This document shows positions 1 through 11,240 of a DNA stretch of 64,000 nt, piece after piece; the stretch's first letter is position 1; the number at the start of each line of letters is the position of its first letter. The position numbers and the translations under genes were made by a program. The stretch is from Cyrtodaria siliqua (taxonomy: Eukaryota > Mollusca > Bivalvia > Adapedonta > Hiatellidae), in NCBI GenBank assembly GCA_037043455.1, contig JAWPHD010001443.1, positions 62,001-126,000 of the forward strand. The letters run 5' to 3'. The notes under the pieces were generated by a model. The model had not been told where the DNA came from and searched no databases. It worked only from the letters and a program-made list of their open reading frames with translations.

Positions 1-1330
1 TTCGCCAATAACAGGATAACAGAAATTAATGTATGTTTTATAAAAAGAGCAAAAACATATTTTTACAAAGTGTAAAATAATAAATTGATTCCAAATATAC
101 CAATAGTTTACACTTTCAGTAACTATATAGAACACAATTGTCTAACGTTTTTAAGGATTACCAGAAATTACCAGATCCAGAAATTGTTCATCTAGCTACA
201 TTTTCAATGTCGATTTTATTTTTAACCAACCGGTTTAATAATATCGTTTACGTTGTAAGCTACTATAGAAATTGCTCAGATCACAGTCGCCTGGAACTCA
301 AAACCAGCTCCAGAAAGTTCAATCTGGTAAATATTTGTTAATTGTGTTTTAAATTGCAGATATTGGATCACTGAAAAATTTAAGCATAAATACATGCTGT
401 AAATTTTGTTTATCTCTATGCCACGAACAAAAACATTACAATGGGACCCTATGGAAAATTAATTGTGGTGTGAGACGTGCATGACGTTTAGGTCAACGAT
501 GTTCGTTCAAAGTACGAACATCGTTGAAAAGCACGACGTCAGGGAATCGATTAATTTAATGTCACATATTTCACACTAAGAATAAAAATGATAAACAAAA
601 AAAAATGTCTGCGTACTCAATTTATATATGCAATCAAATGCGTTAACGAAGCTCGAAATCAACGGAACTGTTCGTTTAAATGGTGGTCGAACAGTTGCGT
701 ATGTTCACACTATAGATTCCTATAGAACATACATTATAATAAAACTAATACAAAATGTCGGCGTGCTCGATTTATATACCGAGGGTTCAGTGCAAAACTA
801 TTGTTTCTCCTTCTTTATTCATATGTAGTTAAAATAGCATTCCACTGACCCTCGACACCGAATCAAATATATAAACAAAGCACAATATTAACAAAACTGT
901 GAGTTGAACTATTACGTAGGCAATGAATAAGTATAAAATGATAGAAAACGTCGGCGTACTCAAATAACACCCCGAATTGTACAGTTTTAGATTTTTTAAA
1001 TTTTAGCTGAAGCGTTTGTGTTTACACACATTTCAATAAACTTTACTCACACATTTCAATAAACGTTACTTATGGTGTATAAATCTTTTAATATGTTTTC
1101 TCCTCTACTGTTGATTAAGAAGCCATATTTACCACAATGATATTTCTAAACGTCGTATTTATTAAAACACGTGTAAACAAAGACCTTCAAAAACCTCGCA
1201 TATATACAGTTTGGATGCACTGAGTAACAAGTTGTGTCAATTATTGTCATTATTCTAATTAATTCCCATACCCACAAAACGAGCAGTGTTGTTGATTTTC
1301 GTTTTTTGTTGATAACTTTGTTTGGACAAA
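1..1330. other. Intergenic, no gene seen; weak diverged repeats
   Basis: No coding exon is recognisable on either strand. A motif like AATGTCGGCGTGCTCGATTTA recurs in diverged form near 604, 755 and 945, which suggests an old tandem repeat with a period of about 150-190 bp. Two copies of CACATTTCAATAAAC lie side by side near 1027-1066. Otherwise nothing was found. Confidence 0.5.
493..527. repeat. Perfect 14-bp inverted repeat (hairpin)
   Basis: TCAACGATGTTCGT and its exact reverse complement are separated by 7 bases. Similar GACGT words lie on both sides (near 482 and 534), so this could be the core of a small foldback element. No function is assigned. Confidence 0.7.
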
Positions 1331-1485
1331 GGCTTGCATTACGATAGTATAGAAGGATAGATAGAAGAGAGAAGAAGAGATAGTGTGATAGTATATGTAT
1401 ATAGTAAGCTCTTCTTCTGTACTGTATACATATGCTATAACACTATCTCCTCTCTCTATCCTTCTATAATATCGTAATGCCAGCC
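1331..1485. mobile_element. Foldback MITE-like element, about 155 bp
   Basis: The two ends are near-perfect inverted repeats. The left end reads GGCTTGCATTACGATAGTAT and the right end is the complement of GGCTGGCATTACGATATTAT. The arms continue through purine-rich AGAAGGATAG sequence almost to the centre. There is no coding capacity, and no clear target-site duplication was identified. Confidence 0.65.
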
Positions 1486-1707
1486 TGTGTGGTTGGAAAT
1501 ATAAATTGAACTAAACGTCATACAATTGGAAGATCGTAGTAACTTCCTTACTCCTCCAAAACATGGTTTTATTTCGAATACCCCTTACCAATACCACCCC
1601 TTACCAATACCACTTGTATGTGGGCTGCTGTTATTCGTCCTTTGTCCCCGTGTGGTTGTCGGGGTAGAATACCTTCATGTTCATTTTGTCATATATTTTT
1701 TTATCAT

Positions 1708-2632
1708 GCTCATTCAAAGTCTTCTTCATGACACGTGGCTCCATCGTAAATGGAGTGTCTACAGTAGAATTTGCAGCAACTCTGCAGTTCTGCAGGTGAG
1801 AAGGTTCTATGCACATTCTTCATATTTTAATTAGAGACTAAGATGTAAATGGAGGATGAGCCCACAGGTACCGGTTTAAAAAAAAAGAAAAAAAAAAAAG
1901 AAAGAAGTTATATTCTATTAAATACTGAAGGTCAGCATCGAGGAAATCCCAAAATATAGGCATGCATCTCAAAACAACAGCTGCAGTGTTAGTTTTTGAA
2001 GTCCCACAGAGCTGTCATATGCTGCAATCAACTCGGGAATAAATTATCTTTCCAATAACATACACTTTCGTATGTCCACACCACATAAGAAAAGCTCTGG
2101 TGCTCGAAAAACACAGAAAACGTACCTGTTTTTAAAAATCGACTCTAAGCCAGTCCGTATTATTCGCCTATACAGACCCCCGTAGACCGCTGTTTAGCCT
2201 TTGTAGAAGCTCCCGCAGACATAACAACTCATCGACACTATTCCTTACGCACAATATGTCTTTATCCGTGCAATAAATAATGTCCAAGTACCTTTCCGAC
2301 GATCACTAGTATTTAACAAGTATTTCTGCGGCTTTGCTATCAACTTCCGGCATTCTCAATGCAAATGGCGTCGTGGGATACTGAGATTTTTGAAAACGTG
2401 TACTTTTTATCGTCGATGAGTGGGACTTCAAAAACTAACACTGCAGCTGTTGTTTAGAGATGCATACCTATATTTTGGGATTTCCTCGATGCTGACCTTC
2501 AGTATTTAATAGAATATAACTTTTTTTTTTTTTTTTTTAAACCGGTACCTGTGGATGAGCCTGGCATGTTCATCCCTGTTCGGCGCAATAAAACCTTTCC
2601 TGTGTTGGTGCGCCGTAAAACCCCAATTCAGT
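1708..2632 (+). repeat. Dispersed SINE-like repeat, interrupted by a transposon
   Basis: Positions 1708-1862 and 2562-2632 together match the uninterrupted copy at 41491-41734 and the reverse copy near 29571-29765. The shared core includes GGAGTGTCTAC, GCAGCAACTCTGCAGTTCTG and a tail ending AAAACCCCAATTCAGTT. The tail AAAAYCCAATTCAGT also ends the tRNA-like SINE at 24440, so these are probably SINEs that share a 3' end. The copy is split by the element at 1863-2553. Confidence 0.7.
1863..2553. mobile_element. Non-autonomous hAT-like element with 8-bp TSD
   Basis: The termini are CACAGGTACCGG...CCGGTACCTGTG with inverted arms of about 145 bp. It is flanked on both sides by GATGAGCC (1855-1862 and 2554-2561). 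The paralogous repeat at 41653 carries GATGAGCC once with no insert, so this is a bona fide empty site. An 8-bp duplication is usual for hAT transposons. No transposase frame is present. A 156-bp relative with the same ends lies at 15962-16117. Confidence 0.88.
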
Positions 2633-2694
2633 TCTTCCTTTTCACATTTGGTAGGTGGTTTCCCTTGAAAAGAAGAGAAACGGGAAATTCATGA

Positions 2695-2780
2695 ACACAG
2701 TATATTTTATTTAGAGCCGCCACTGTGAGAGAGGAAGTATACATAGGAATCCGGGAACCAGTCCTTCTCATACTGGAATG
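2695..2780 (+). repeat. Dispersed repeat (TTTAGAGCCGCC family)
   Basis: The motif TTTAGAGCCGCC, then GAGAGAGGAAG, then ATACATAGGAATCCGGGAACC recurs with divergence at 18150-18215, 31815-31912, 47060-47155 and, reversed, near 16335-16420 and 35475-35540. It is probably an old SINE or MITE family, with no coding content. Confidence 0.6.
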
Positions 2781-3680
2781 ATGGACTCGGATACACCGGA
2801 CAGATACACGGGACCGCCCGGTTTACGCCTATATCCGCCGGACGAGGTTAAGGGAAATTGTCTAGCCAAATAAAAACCGGTGAAACTCACTGGCGCCGGT
2901 GAAAAATCTTTAATAGGATGTGATATGTCGCGACCAAAAAATTCCGCCAAAACATTTGTCTTAATGTGTTGCACGCATTTTTCCTGCTGTTTTCTCTCTT
3001 CAGTTTAACAATAGTATTGGTTTCACTATTAGAAACTACCTGGTACTATTTTTACTCCATGAACTTTACCTCTATTACATAATTGGGGAAAATCAGAATA
3101 TTGGCAGCGTCGGTAATTGTCTAGGGTGGAGACGTTTCAGTAAATGCCTCTTTGATACTTCATTATCTATAACGGATCATTACAATTTAAAACAATCAAG
3201 CGAACAAGAAAAATAACTAATTATACAGGGCTCCTAGTCCACTGGATCGTTTTAGCATGAGCTGTATATGATATCCAATATTCTCAAGTGTTCGTACTTC
3301 GCCTGCTCCAGTTAACTACGTCTGTTGATAGACAAAATACGAACCACGCCCTGAACATTAATCACTTAACACATGTTTCGTCTGAACCTAGGCCAAGAGT
3401 ATGTAATCTGATGGTTGTGTTTTTTTTGTATATATGATTGACAGACACAATAGCAGTTTAACATCTCTCCTGTAATACAGTTGATGTGATACTGTTTAAA
3501 GAATAAAAACGTAAAGAAAAATGTCCTATCATCCTCCGGTTATTTAAATTAATTACAGACCTATGCACCGTTCGTTTTTCTGATGGGAAATTTCATCTCA
3601 TCTTAGCCTCGGACACCCGGCCCGCTTCTGATTTCTTCGTTACACTATGCTACACGGATCCAGAACCAGGGCCTGGGGTA

Positions 3681-4135
3681 GTCTCGGCCAGCTAGACCGT
3701 ATCATGCATATGTCTTGCTTGCAGATATCGGTCTGGGCAGATTAGGCCAATTAAAGCGCCCACTAGCGATTAACACAATAAATTCGCGCGTTTTTTTCAC
3801 GCTCATAAAGCCGACGTTTGCGTGACGTCATGTTGGACTCGGATACACCGGACAGATTTCAACGAGACCTTCAAAAAACATATTTTTAAGTTAATTTAAA
3901 AAATAATGTCTTACTTTTAACTTATGAGAAGCAGCAAGTGACGTTAAAAAGTTTAACTGATGCATCAACAATTGACGTTGTACGTTTTTTTTACAACATG
4001 ACGTCACACAAAAGTCGACTTTTTACGCGTGAAAAAAACGCGCGAATAAATGTGCTAATCGCTAGTGGGCGCTTTAATTGGCCTAATCTGCCCAGACCGA
4101 TATCAAATGCTTGATACGGTCTAGCTGGCCGAGAC
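3681..4135. mobile_element. TA-flanked TIR element (Tc1/mariner-like MITE)
   Basis: The terminal inverted repeats are long: GTCTCGGCCAGCTAGACCGT at the left is exactly complementary to the right end. The arms continue through TCTGGGCAGATTAGGCCAAT and CGCGCGTTTTTTTCACGC. Both ends are flanked by TA (3679-3680 and 4136-4137), the duplication used by Tc1/mariner elements. It has no transposase frame. A decayed left half recurs at about 57875-58000. Confidence 0.8.
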
Positions 4136-4193
4136 TAATCTCATCTCCGTCTGAAGTTGCAGTCCCCGTATAGTGTAGGATACAACGTGTTAA

Positions 4194-4513
4194 TCAAACT
4201 AACCCGCCAACTAACGGCAACATTACGCTACAAAACCATTTATCAAACAGTTGTTCAGGTCATATAATAATGTATTATGTGCCGATTAAAAGTATAGGAT
4301 TCTTAAAACACCAGTAATTGAATATACGTACAATTAATTTTGAATTGGTAACTCTTAATTCAACGCTCCAGTTTTGGGGTTTGGTCTGGCTGGTTAAAGC
4401 CGTTTATATTGTGTCTGTAGGGTTTGGAATCTCAAACGTCAGTAGGTTTAGAAATTGTGTGCATAATTATGTTGTAAAATGTGGCTGTTGTTGGCGGAAT
4501 ATATATAGCTACT
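4194..4513 (+). mobile_element. TTAA-bounded MITE, family A
   Basis: This is the first of at least seven copies in the window (others at 25660, 27097, 31162, 38162, 50767 and 56123; a fragment at 19285). The ends resemble AAACTAACCCGCC and GGCGGAATA...CT inside TTAA. The interior words are conserved: TTGAATATACG, GAGTTGGTAACTCTTAATTC-like, GTCTGGCTGGTTAAAGCCG and GTAGGTTTAGAAA. It is non-coding. TTAA duplication points to piggyBac-like or Kolobok-like mobilisation. Confidence 0.75.
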
Positions 4514-4716
4514 TTAACGGAACGTAAAACCCCACTTCATTTTATATTTTATTTTTTTCATTTTAATTGATTGAAATAGGCTTTTACGGGACGTTATTAA
4601 TATACGGGACGTTATTAATATATGCAATACTGAGACAGTAACCTCATATTTAGCTTCTTATATGCAAAAGCTGGTTTACGTCATTTCCAGCACATTTTAG
4701 GCTATATAAATTATGA

Positions 4717-4913
4717 CTGTCGATTTTCTTTTGTGGTGGAGGCAGACCAGCCATTTTTTCCTGGGTAGAACCAGTTGTATAACTCCCACCATCCTTAGAA
4801 TCGGCACTTTCTCACTTGCAAGTCGAGCTCCTAGTGGGATTTGAATCCGCAGCGGTGAAAGGCGAGAATGTTTTAAAAGTAGCGTCTTTACCACCTCGGC
4901 CACGGAAGTGGGA
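4717..4913 (-). repeat. tRNA-derived SINE
   Basis: Read on the minus strand, it begins with a tRNA-like head. TGGCCGAGGTGG is an A-box-like block and GGATTCAAATCC is a B-box-like block, in a leucine/serine-type layout. An unrelated body follows, ending near TGGTTCTACCCAGG and TGGTCTGCCTCCACC. Close relatives lie at 41886-42071 (minus) and 30663-30775 (plus), with a fragment at 27665-27740. The head does not form an intact tRNA gene. Confidence 0.8.
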
Positions 4914-6220
4914 CTGAAAGATTTAGTTCAGAATTAGTTTTACCATATCGTATGTACAAATGAGTTCAATGAGTGGAAAAAAGAAGGTAAGATTACTTTA
5001 CTATAAAGTACTTCTTCAGTGGGTATGACTATATCCGTACTAAGATGTTTATTGTTGATAAATTGTTACAACCGAGCACTGAAAACTGCAGTAGCCTTAT
5101 TTGGTATTTCATTTCAAACTTGACAAAAATATGGGTCAAAAGCACAGTTAAGGTGTCTTTATTTAGATAAGTTTATTGCAAGTTGGCTAATGGCCCTTCA
5201 CACTTACATACCACACCCATTGTGTATTTACCTCCGTTGTATCTCTGCAAGATAAGAGGTTACAGTTAAAGATGGTTTTATATTAAACGGTCGTTCAATT
5301 GTTACTATGTTTTTACAGGTCGCTATGTTATATGGTTATTTATTTAATATAACTAGAGAGAGGTTATGTTGGATTGCCTTATTTTTTTCATCAACATGAT
5401 AACACTTATATGTTCACGAGTGCGCAGTATACGAGGGAAAATAATCAGATATTCACGACAAATCTCATAATTATATAAACAGCCTGCGAAGATAATATGT
5501 GCAGTATACACAATAAACCCAAAAGTTTCATTACAATAAATGACGAATATATATAATATAAACTGTGCTTTGGACGTAGCACCAATCGTGGAGAAGTTGT
5601 TATTGCGCGCTTAATGGTGTTTTGCATATCTGACAGTCAAACATATATCAATGCAGACTCCGTGGACTTATTGTTTGGGGCGCTTGTTTCAGACAGAGTT
5701 TTTTTTCTCTTTTAAGACAAACTTCAATCTAACCTAAATTTCCAATGCAAAATTATGATGCATCAACAATCTGATATTATTTTTTTTCAAATTTGTATCC
5801 ATAAACGTTTTAATGTGTTCCATATAAATGTAAATTAAGACACTGGAAGTATGCTAGCAAAATATAAAGGCTAACTGAAATTATTTAAAGATTTCTTAAT
5901 GTTCCGTTTTCTCATCACAAGGAATTTACATGGAAATAGCCCCACTAAAATTGGTTGTAAATTATCTATTTCCCGATTTTCAAAACTAATGTGTAATGGC
6001 TTTTCTGCTTAGCTATCCGTTTCCCCCCGACATCATTCATTAGATTCATGTATATGTTTATGACTACTTAATTGATGACAACAATTTCACGAATATGAAA
6101 CAAAACGATAAAAAAACTCAAGTAGAGCTACTTGGAGAACCTTAGAATAGGTACGTTTGTTTTAAATACATTTATTTTGACTATTGATTTTTTATATAAT
6201 AAAGAGAAGTCGGAAAACAA
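4914..6220. other. Intergenic, nothing recognised
   Basis: AT-rich sequence with short open frames only. No splice-bounded coding segment, RNA gene or clear repeat was found. Confidence 0.4.
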
Positions 6221-9200
6221 AGTTGATTACCTTCTGTCTCAATACCAGATACAGAGACGATTACCTTCCGTCTGAATACCAGATACAGAGTTGATTACCT
6301 TCTGTCACAATACCAGATACAGAGTCGATTACCTTCTGTCTCAATACCCGATACAGAGTTGATTATCTTCTGTATCAATACCAGATACAGAGTTGATTAC
6401 CTTCTGTCTCAATACCAGGATACAGAGTCGATTACCTTCTGTCTCAATACCAGATACAGAGTTGATTATCTTCTGTATCAATACCAGATACAGAGTCGAT
6501 TACCTTATGTCTCAATACCAGGATACAGAGGTTGATTACCTTCTGTCTCAATACCAGATACAGAGTCGATTACCTTCTATCTCAATACCAGATACAGAGT
6601 CGATTACCTTCTGTCTCAATACCAGATACAGAGGTTGATTACCTTCTGTCTCAATACCAGATACAGAGTCGATTACCTTTGTCACAATACCAGATACAGA
6701 GTCGATTACCTTCTGTCTCAATACCAGATACAGAGGTTGATTACCTTCTGTCTCAATACCAGATACAGAGTCGATTACCTTTTGTCACAATACCAGATAC
6801 AGAGTCGATTACCTTCTGTCTCAATACCAGATACAGAGGTTGATTACCTTCTGTCTCAATACCAGATACAGAGTCGACTACCTTTTGTCACAATACCAGA
6901 TACAGAGTTGGTTACCTTCTGTCTCAATACCAGATACAGAGTCGATTACCTTCTGTCTCAATACCAGATACAGAGGTTGATTACCTTTTGTCACAATACC
7001 AGATACAGAGTCGATTACCTTCTGTCTCAATACCAGATACAGAGGTTGATTACCTTCTGTCTCAATACCAGATACAGAGTCGATTACCTTCTGTCTCAAT
7101 ACTAGATACAAAGTTGATTACCTTCTGTCTCAATACCAGATACAGAGTCGATTACCTTCTGTCTCAATACCAGATACAGAGGTTGATTACTTTCTGTCTC
7201 AATACCAGATACAGAGTTGATAACCTTCTGTCTCAATCAAATACAGAGTCGATTACCTTCTGTTTCAATACCAGATACAGAGGTTGATTACCTTCTGCCT
7301 CAATACCAGATACAGAGTCGATTACCTTCTGTCACAATACCAGATACAGAGTCGATTACCTTCTGTCTCAATACCAGATACAAAGTTGATTACCTTCTGT
7401 CTCAATACCAGATACAGAGTCGATTACCTTCTGTTTCAATACCAGATACAGAGGTTGATTACCTTCTGCCTCAATACCAGATACAGAGTCGATTACCTTC
7501 TGTCACAATACCAGATACAGAGTCGATTACCTTCTGTCTCAATACCAGCTACAAAGTTGATTACCTTCTGTCTCAATACCAGATACAGAGTCGATTACCT
7601 TCTGTTTCAATACCAGATACAGAGGTTGATTACCTTCTGTCTCAATACCAGATACAGAGTTGATTACCTTCTGTCTCAATCAACTACGGAGTTGATTACC
7701 TTCTGTCTCAGTACCAGATACGGAGTTGATTACCTTCTGTCTTAATACCAGATACAGAGTTGATTACCTTCTGTCTCAATACCAGATACATAATCGATTA
7801 CCTTCTGTCTCAATACCAGATACATAATCGATTACCTTCTGTCTCAATACCAGATACGGAGGTGTATTACCTTCTGTCTCAGTACCAGATACAGAGTTGA
7901 TTACCTTCTGTCTTAATACCAGATACAGAGTTGATTACCTTCTGTCTCAATACCAGTTACATAATCGATTACCTTCTGTCTCAATACCAGATACTGAGTT
8001 GATTACCTTCTGTCTCAATACCAGATACAGCGTTGATTATCTTCTGTCTCAAAACCAGATACAGCGTTGATTACATTCTGTCTCAATACCAGATACAGAG
8101 TTGATTATCTTCTGTCTCAATACCAGATACAGCGTTGATTACCTTCTATATCAATACCAGATACAGAGTTGATTACCTAATACCAGATACAGAGTTGATT
8201 ACCTTCTGTCTTAATACCAAATACAGAGTTGATTACCTTCTGTCTCAATACCAGTTACATAATCGATTACCTTCTGTCTCAATACCAGATACTGAGTTGA
8301 TTACCTTCTGTCTCAATACCAGATACAGCGTTGATTATCTTCTGTCTCAAAACCAGATACAGCGTTGATTACATTCTGTCTCAATACCAGATACAGAGTT
8401 GATTATCTTCTGTCTCAATACCAGATACAGCGTTGATTACCTTCTATATCAATACCAGATACAGAGTTGATTACCTAATACCAGATACAGAGTTGATTAC
8501 CTTCTGTCTTAATACCAGATACAGAGTTGATTACCTTCTGTCTCAATACCAGATACAGAGTCGATTACCTGCTGCCTCAATACCAGATACAGCGTCGATT
8601 ACCTGCTGCCTCAATACCAGATACAGAGTTGATTACCTTCTGTCTCAATACCAGATACAGCGTTGATTACCTTCTGTCTCAATACCAGATACAGAGTTGA
8701 TTATCTTCTGTCTCAATACCAGATACAGCGTTGTTTATATTCTGTCTCAATACCAGATACAGCGTTGATTACCTGCTGTCTCATTACCAGACACAGAGTT
8801 GATTATCTTCAGTCTTAATACCAGATACAGAGTTGATTACCTTCTGTCTCAATACCAGAGTACCAGATACAGAGTTGATTATCTTCTGTCTCAATACCAG
8901 ATACAGAGTTGATTACCTTCTGTCTCAATACCAGATACAGCGTTGATTATCTTCTGTCTCAATACCAGATACAGCTTTGATTACCTTCTGTCTCCATACC
9001 AGATACAGAGTTGATTACCTTCTGTCTCATTACCAGATACAGAGTTGATTAACTTCTTTCTCAATACCAGATACAGCGTTGATTATCTTCTGTCTCAATA
9101 CCAGATACAGCGTTGATTACCTGCTGTCTCAATACCAGATACAGAGTTGATTATCTTCTGTCTCAATACCAGATACAGAGTTGATTACCTTCTGTCTCAA

Positions 9201-10053
9201 TACCAGATACAGATTTGATTATCTAATACCAGATACAGAGTTGATTATCTTCTGTCTCAATACCAAATACAGCGTTGATTACCTTCTGTCTCAATACCAG
9301 ATACAGAGTTGATTACCTTCTGTCTCAATACCAGATACAGAGTTGATTACCTTCTGTCTCAATACCAGATACAGAGTTGATTACCTTCTGTCTTAATACC
9401 AGATACAGAGTTGATTACCTTCTGTCTCAATACCAGATACAGAGTTGATTATCTTCTGTCTCCATACCAGATACAGCGTTGATTACCTGCTGTCTCAATA
9501 CCAGATACAGAGTTGATTATCTTCTGTCTCCATACCAGATACAGAGTTGATTACCTTCTGTCTCAATACCAGATACAGCGTACATTATCTTCTGTCTCAA
9601 TACCAGATACAGCGTTGATTATCTGCTGTCCCAATATCAGATACAGAGTTGATTATCTTCTGTCTCAATACCAGATACAGAGTTGATTATCTTCTGTCTC
9701 AATACCAAATACAGCGTTAATTACCTTCTGTCTCAATACCAGATACAGAGTTGATTACCTTCTGTCTCAATACCAGATACAGAGTTGATTACCGTCTGTC
9801 TCAATACCAGATACAGAGTTGATTACCGTCTGTCTCAATACCAGATACAGAGTTGATTACCGTCTGTCTCAATACCAGATACAGAGTTGATTACCGTCTG
9901 TCTCAATACCAGATACAGAGTTGATTACCGTCTGTCTCAATACCAGATACAGAGTTGATTACCGTCTGTCTCAATACCAGATACAGAGTTGATTACCGTC
10001 TGTCTCAATACCAGATACAGAGTTGATTACCGTCTGTCTCAATACCAGATACA
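6221..10053. repeat. Minisatellite, 34-bp unit, about 110 copies
   Basis: The unit is GTTGATTACCTTCTGTCTCA followed by ATACCAGATACAGA. Spacing is mostly 34 bp, with 35-bp variants (GAGGTTGATT) in 6500-7650. Higher-order structure is visible. A 171-bp five-unit block repeats with marker TGTTTCAATA at 7261, 7432 and 7603, and a 298-bp block repeats (TACCAGTTAC at 7951 and 8249). Eight near-identical units carrying ACCGTC start at 9791 and recur every 34 bp to 10029, a recent expansion. Open frames here are repeat artefacts. Confidence 0.95.
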
Positions 10054-10084
10054 TATCGTGTATAACAACACTTCTGACTGAGAC

Positions 10085-10387
10085 TGACTACCTTTTAATA
10101 CCGGACATGACTGATATAGAACAACAGTCCTGACTTTTTAATACCGGACATGACTGATATAGAACAACAGTCCTGACTTTTTAATACCGGACATGACTGA
10201 TATAGAACAACAGTCCTGACTTTTTAATACCGGACATGACTGATATAGAACAACATTCCTGACTTTTTAATACCGGACATGACTGATATAGAACAACAGT
10301 CCTGACTTTTTAATACCGGACATGACTGATATAGAACAACAGTCCCGACTTTTTAATACCGGACATGACTGATATAGAACAACAGTC
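10085..10387. repeat. Minisatellite, 43-bp unit, about 7 copies
   Basis: TTTTTAATACCGGACATGAC then TGATATAGAACAACAGTCCTG repeats exactly every 43 bp (TAATACC at 10096, 10139, 10182, 10225, 10268, 10311 and 10354). The first unit reads GACTACCTTTTAATACCGGA. That matches GATTACCTTCT...AATACCAGA of the neighbouring 34-bp array and suggests common origin. Confidence 0.92.
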
Positions 10388-11240
10388 CTGACTTTGAGAC
10401 GGGTTTCTCTTTTAATACCGTAAATTACTCATCAAGAACAAGAGTTCTGACTTTGAGACAGGTTTCTTTTTAATACCGAACATGACTCATCAAGAACACT
10501 GTTCAGTTCTGACTTTGAGACAGGTTTCTTTTTAAATACTGAACATGACTCATCAAGAACACTGTTCAGTTCTGACTTTGGATTTCTTTTTTAATACCGA
10601 ACGTAACTCATCAAGAATAACAGTTCTGACTTTGAGACGAGATTCCTCTATGAATACCGGACATGTTAAGCCACACGCTCCACTCCTAGTGGTTCCCTTC
10701 CGTCAATTACTTTGTTCCAGCTTTGCAACAATACTTCCCTTGGAAAACTTTGGTTTCCCGGAGGCTGCCCGCCGAGTCATTAAAGCAACTCCAGCGAATC
10801 GCCAGTTGGCATCGTTTATGGGCAGAACTACGACGGTATCTGATCGTTTTCGAACCTCTGACTTTCGTTCTTGATTAATAAAAACATGCCTGGCAAATGC
10901 TTTCGCTGTAGTTCGTCCCATCAATAACAACAGTTCCGACTTTGAGACGGGAATTTCTCTTTCAATACCGGACATGACTCATCAAGAACAACAGACCTGA
11001 CTTTGCTTTTAATAACGGACATTACTTCATCGAGGATAACAGTCCTGACTATGAGATTCACTTCTCTTTTAATACCGGTCATAGCTCATCAAGAACAGCA
11101 GTCCTGACTGAGACGGGGTTCTCTTTTAATATGAGACATGCCTCATCAGAAACAAAGCCCTGACTATGAAATTTTCTTCTCTTTCAATATCGGATTTTAC
11201 TCATCAAGAACAACAGTCATGATTTTGACACTGACCTCTA
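10388..11240. repeat. Degenerate array of about 59-63-bp units
   Basis: CTGACTTTGAGACAGG followed by TTTCTTTTTAATACCG, then CATGACTCATCAAGAACA, recurs with a spacing of 59, 62 and 63 bp at 10388-10572. It continues in decayed form to about 11240. It is a longer, older relative of the 43-bp unit. An 18S rRNA fragment interrupts it at 10666-10921. Confidence 0.85.
10666..10921 (-). pseudogene. 18S rRNA gene fragment, antisense, within the array
   Basis: The minus strand carries universal small-subunit rRNA blocks in the correct order. These include GCATTTGCCA, ATTAATCAAGAACGAAAGTC, CGATCAGATACCGTCGTAGT, CATAAACGATGCCAACTGGC, TGACTCGGCGGGCAGCC, GGGAAACCAAAG, GTATTGTTGCAAAGCTG, AATTGACGGAAGGG and AGGAGTGGAGC. 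This is the central part of 18S rRNA only, about 256 bp. Several normally invariant bases differ, and the stretch before GGGGGAAGTATGG is shortened, so it is a non-functional copy. The overlapping open frames are not genes. Confidence 0.92.

Noticed and set aside
6393..8666. Open frames of 77-156 codons in the 34-bp satellite
   Set aside because: Repetitive translation of a stop-poor unit. The same peptide appears in several frames on the two strands.
10545..10975. Frames on both strands (109 and 90 codons)
   Set aside because: They overlap the antisense 18S rRNA fragment and the tandem array. This is a well-known source of spurious proteins.
6221..11240. CRISPR array
   Set aside because: Regular direct repeats without unique spacers in eukaryotic DNA; these are ordinary minisatellites.
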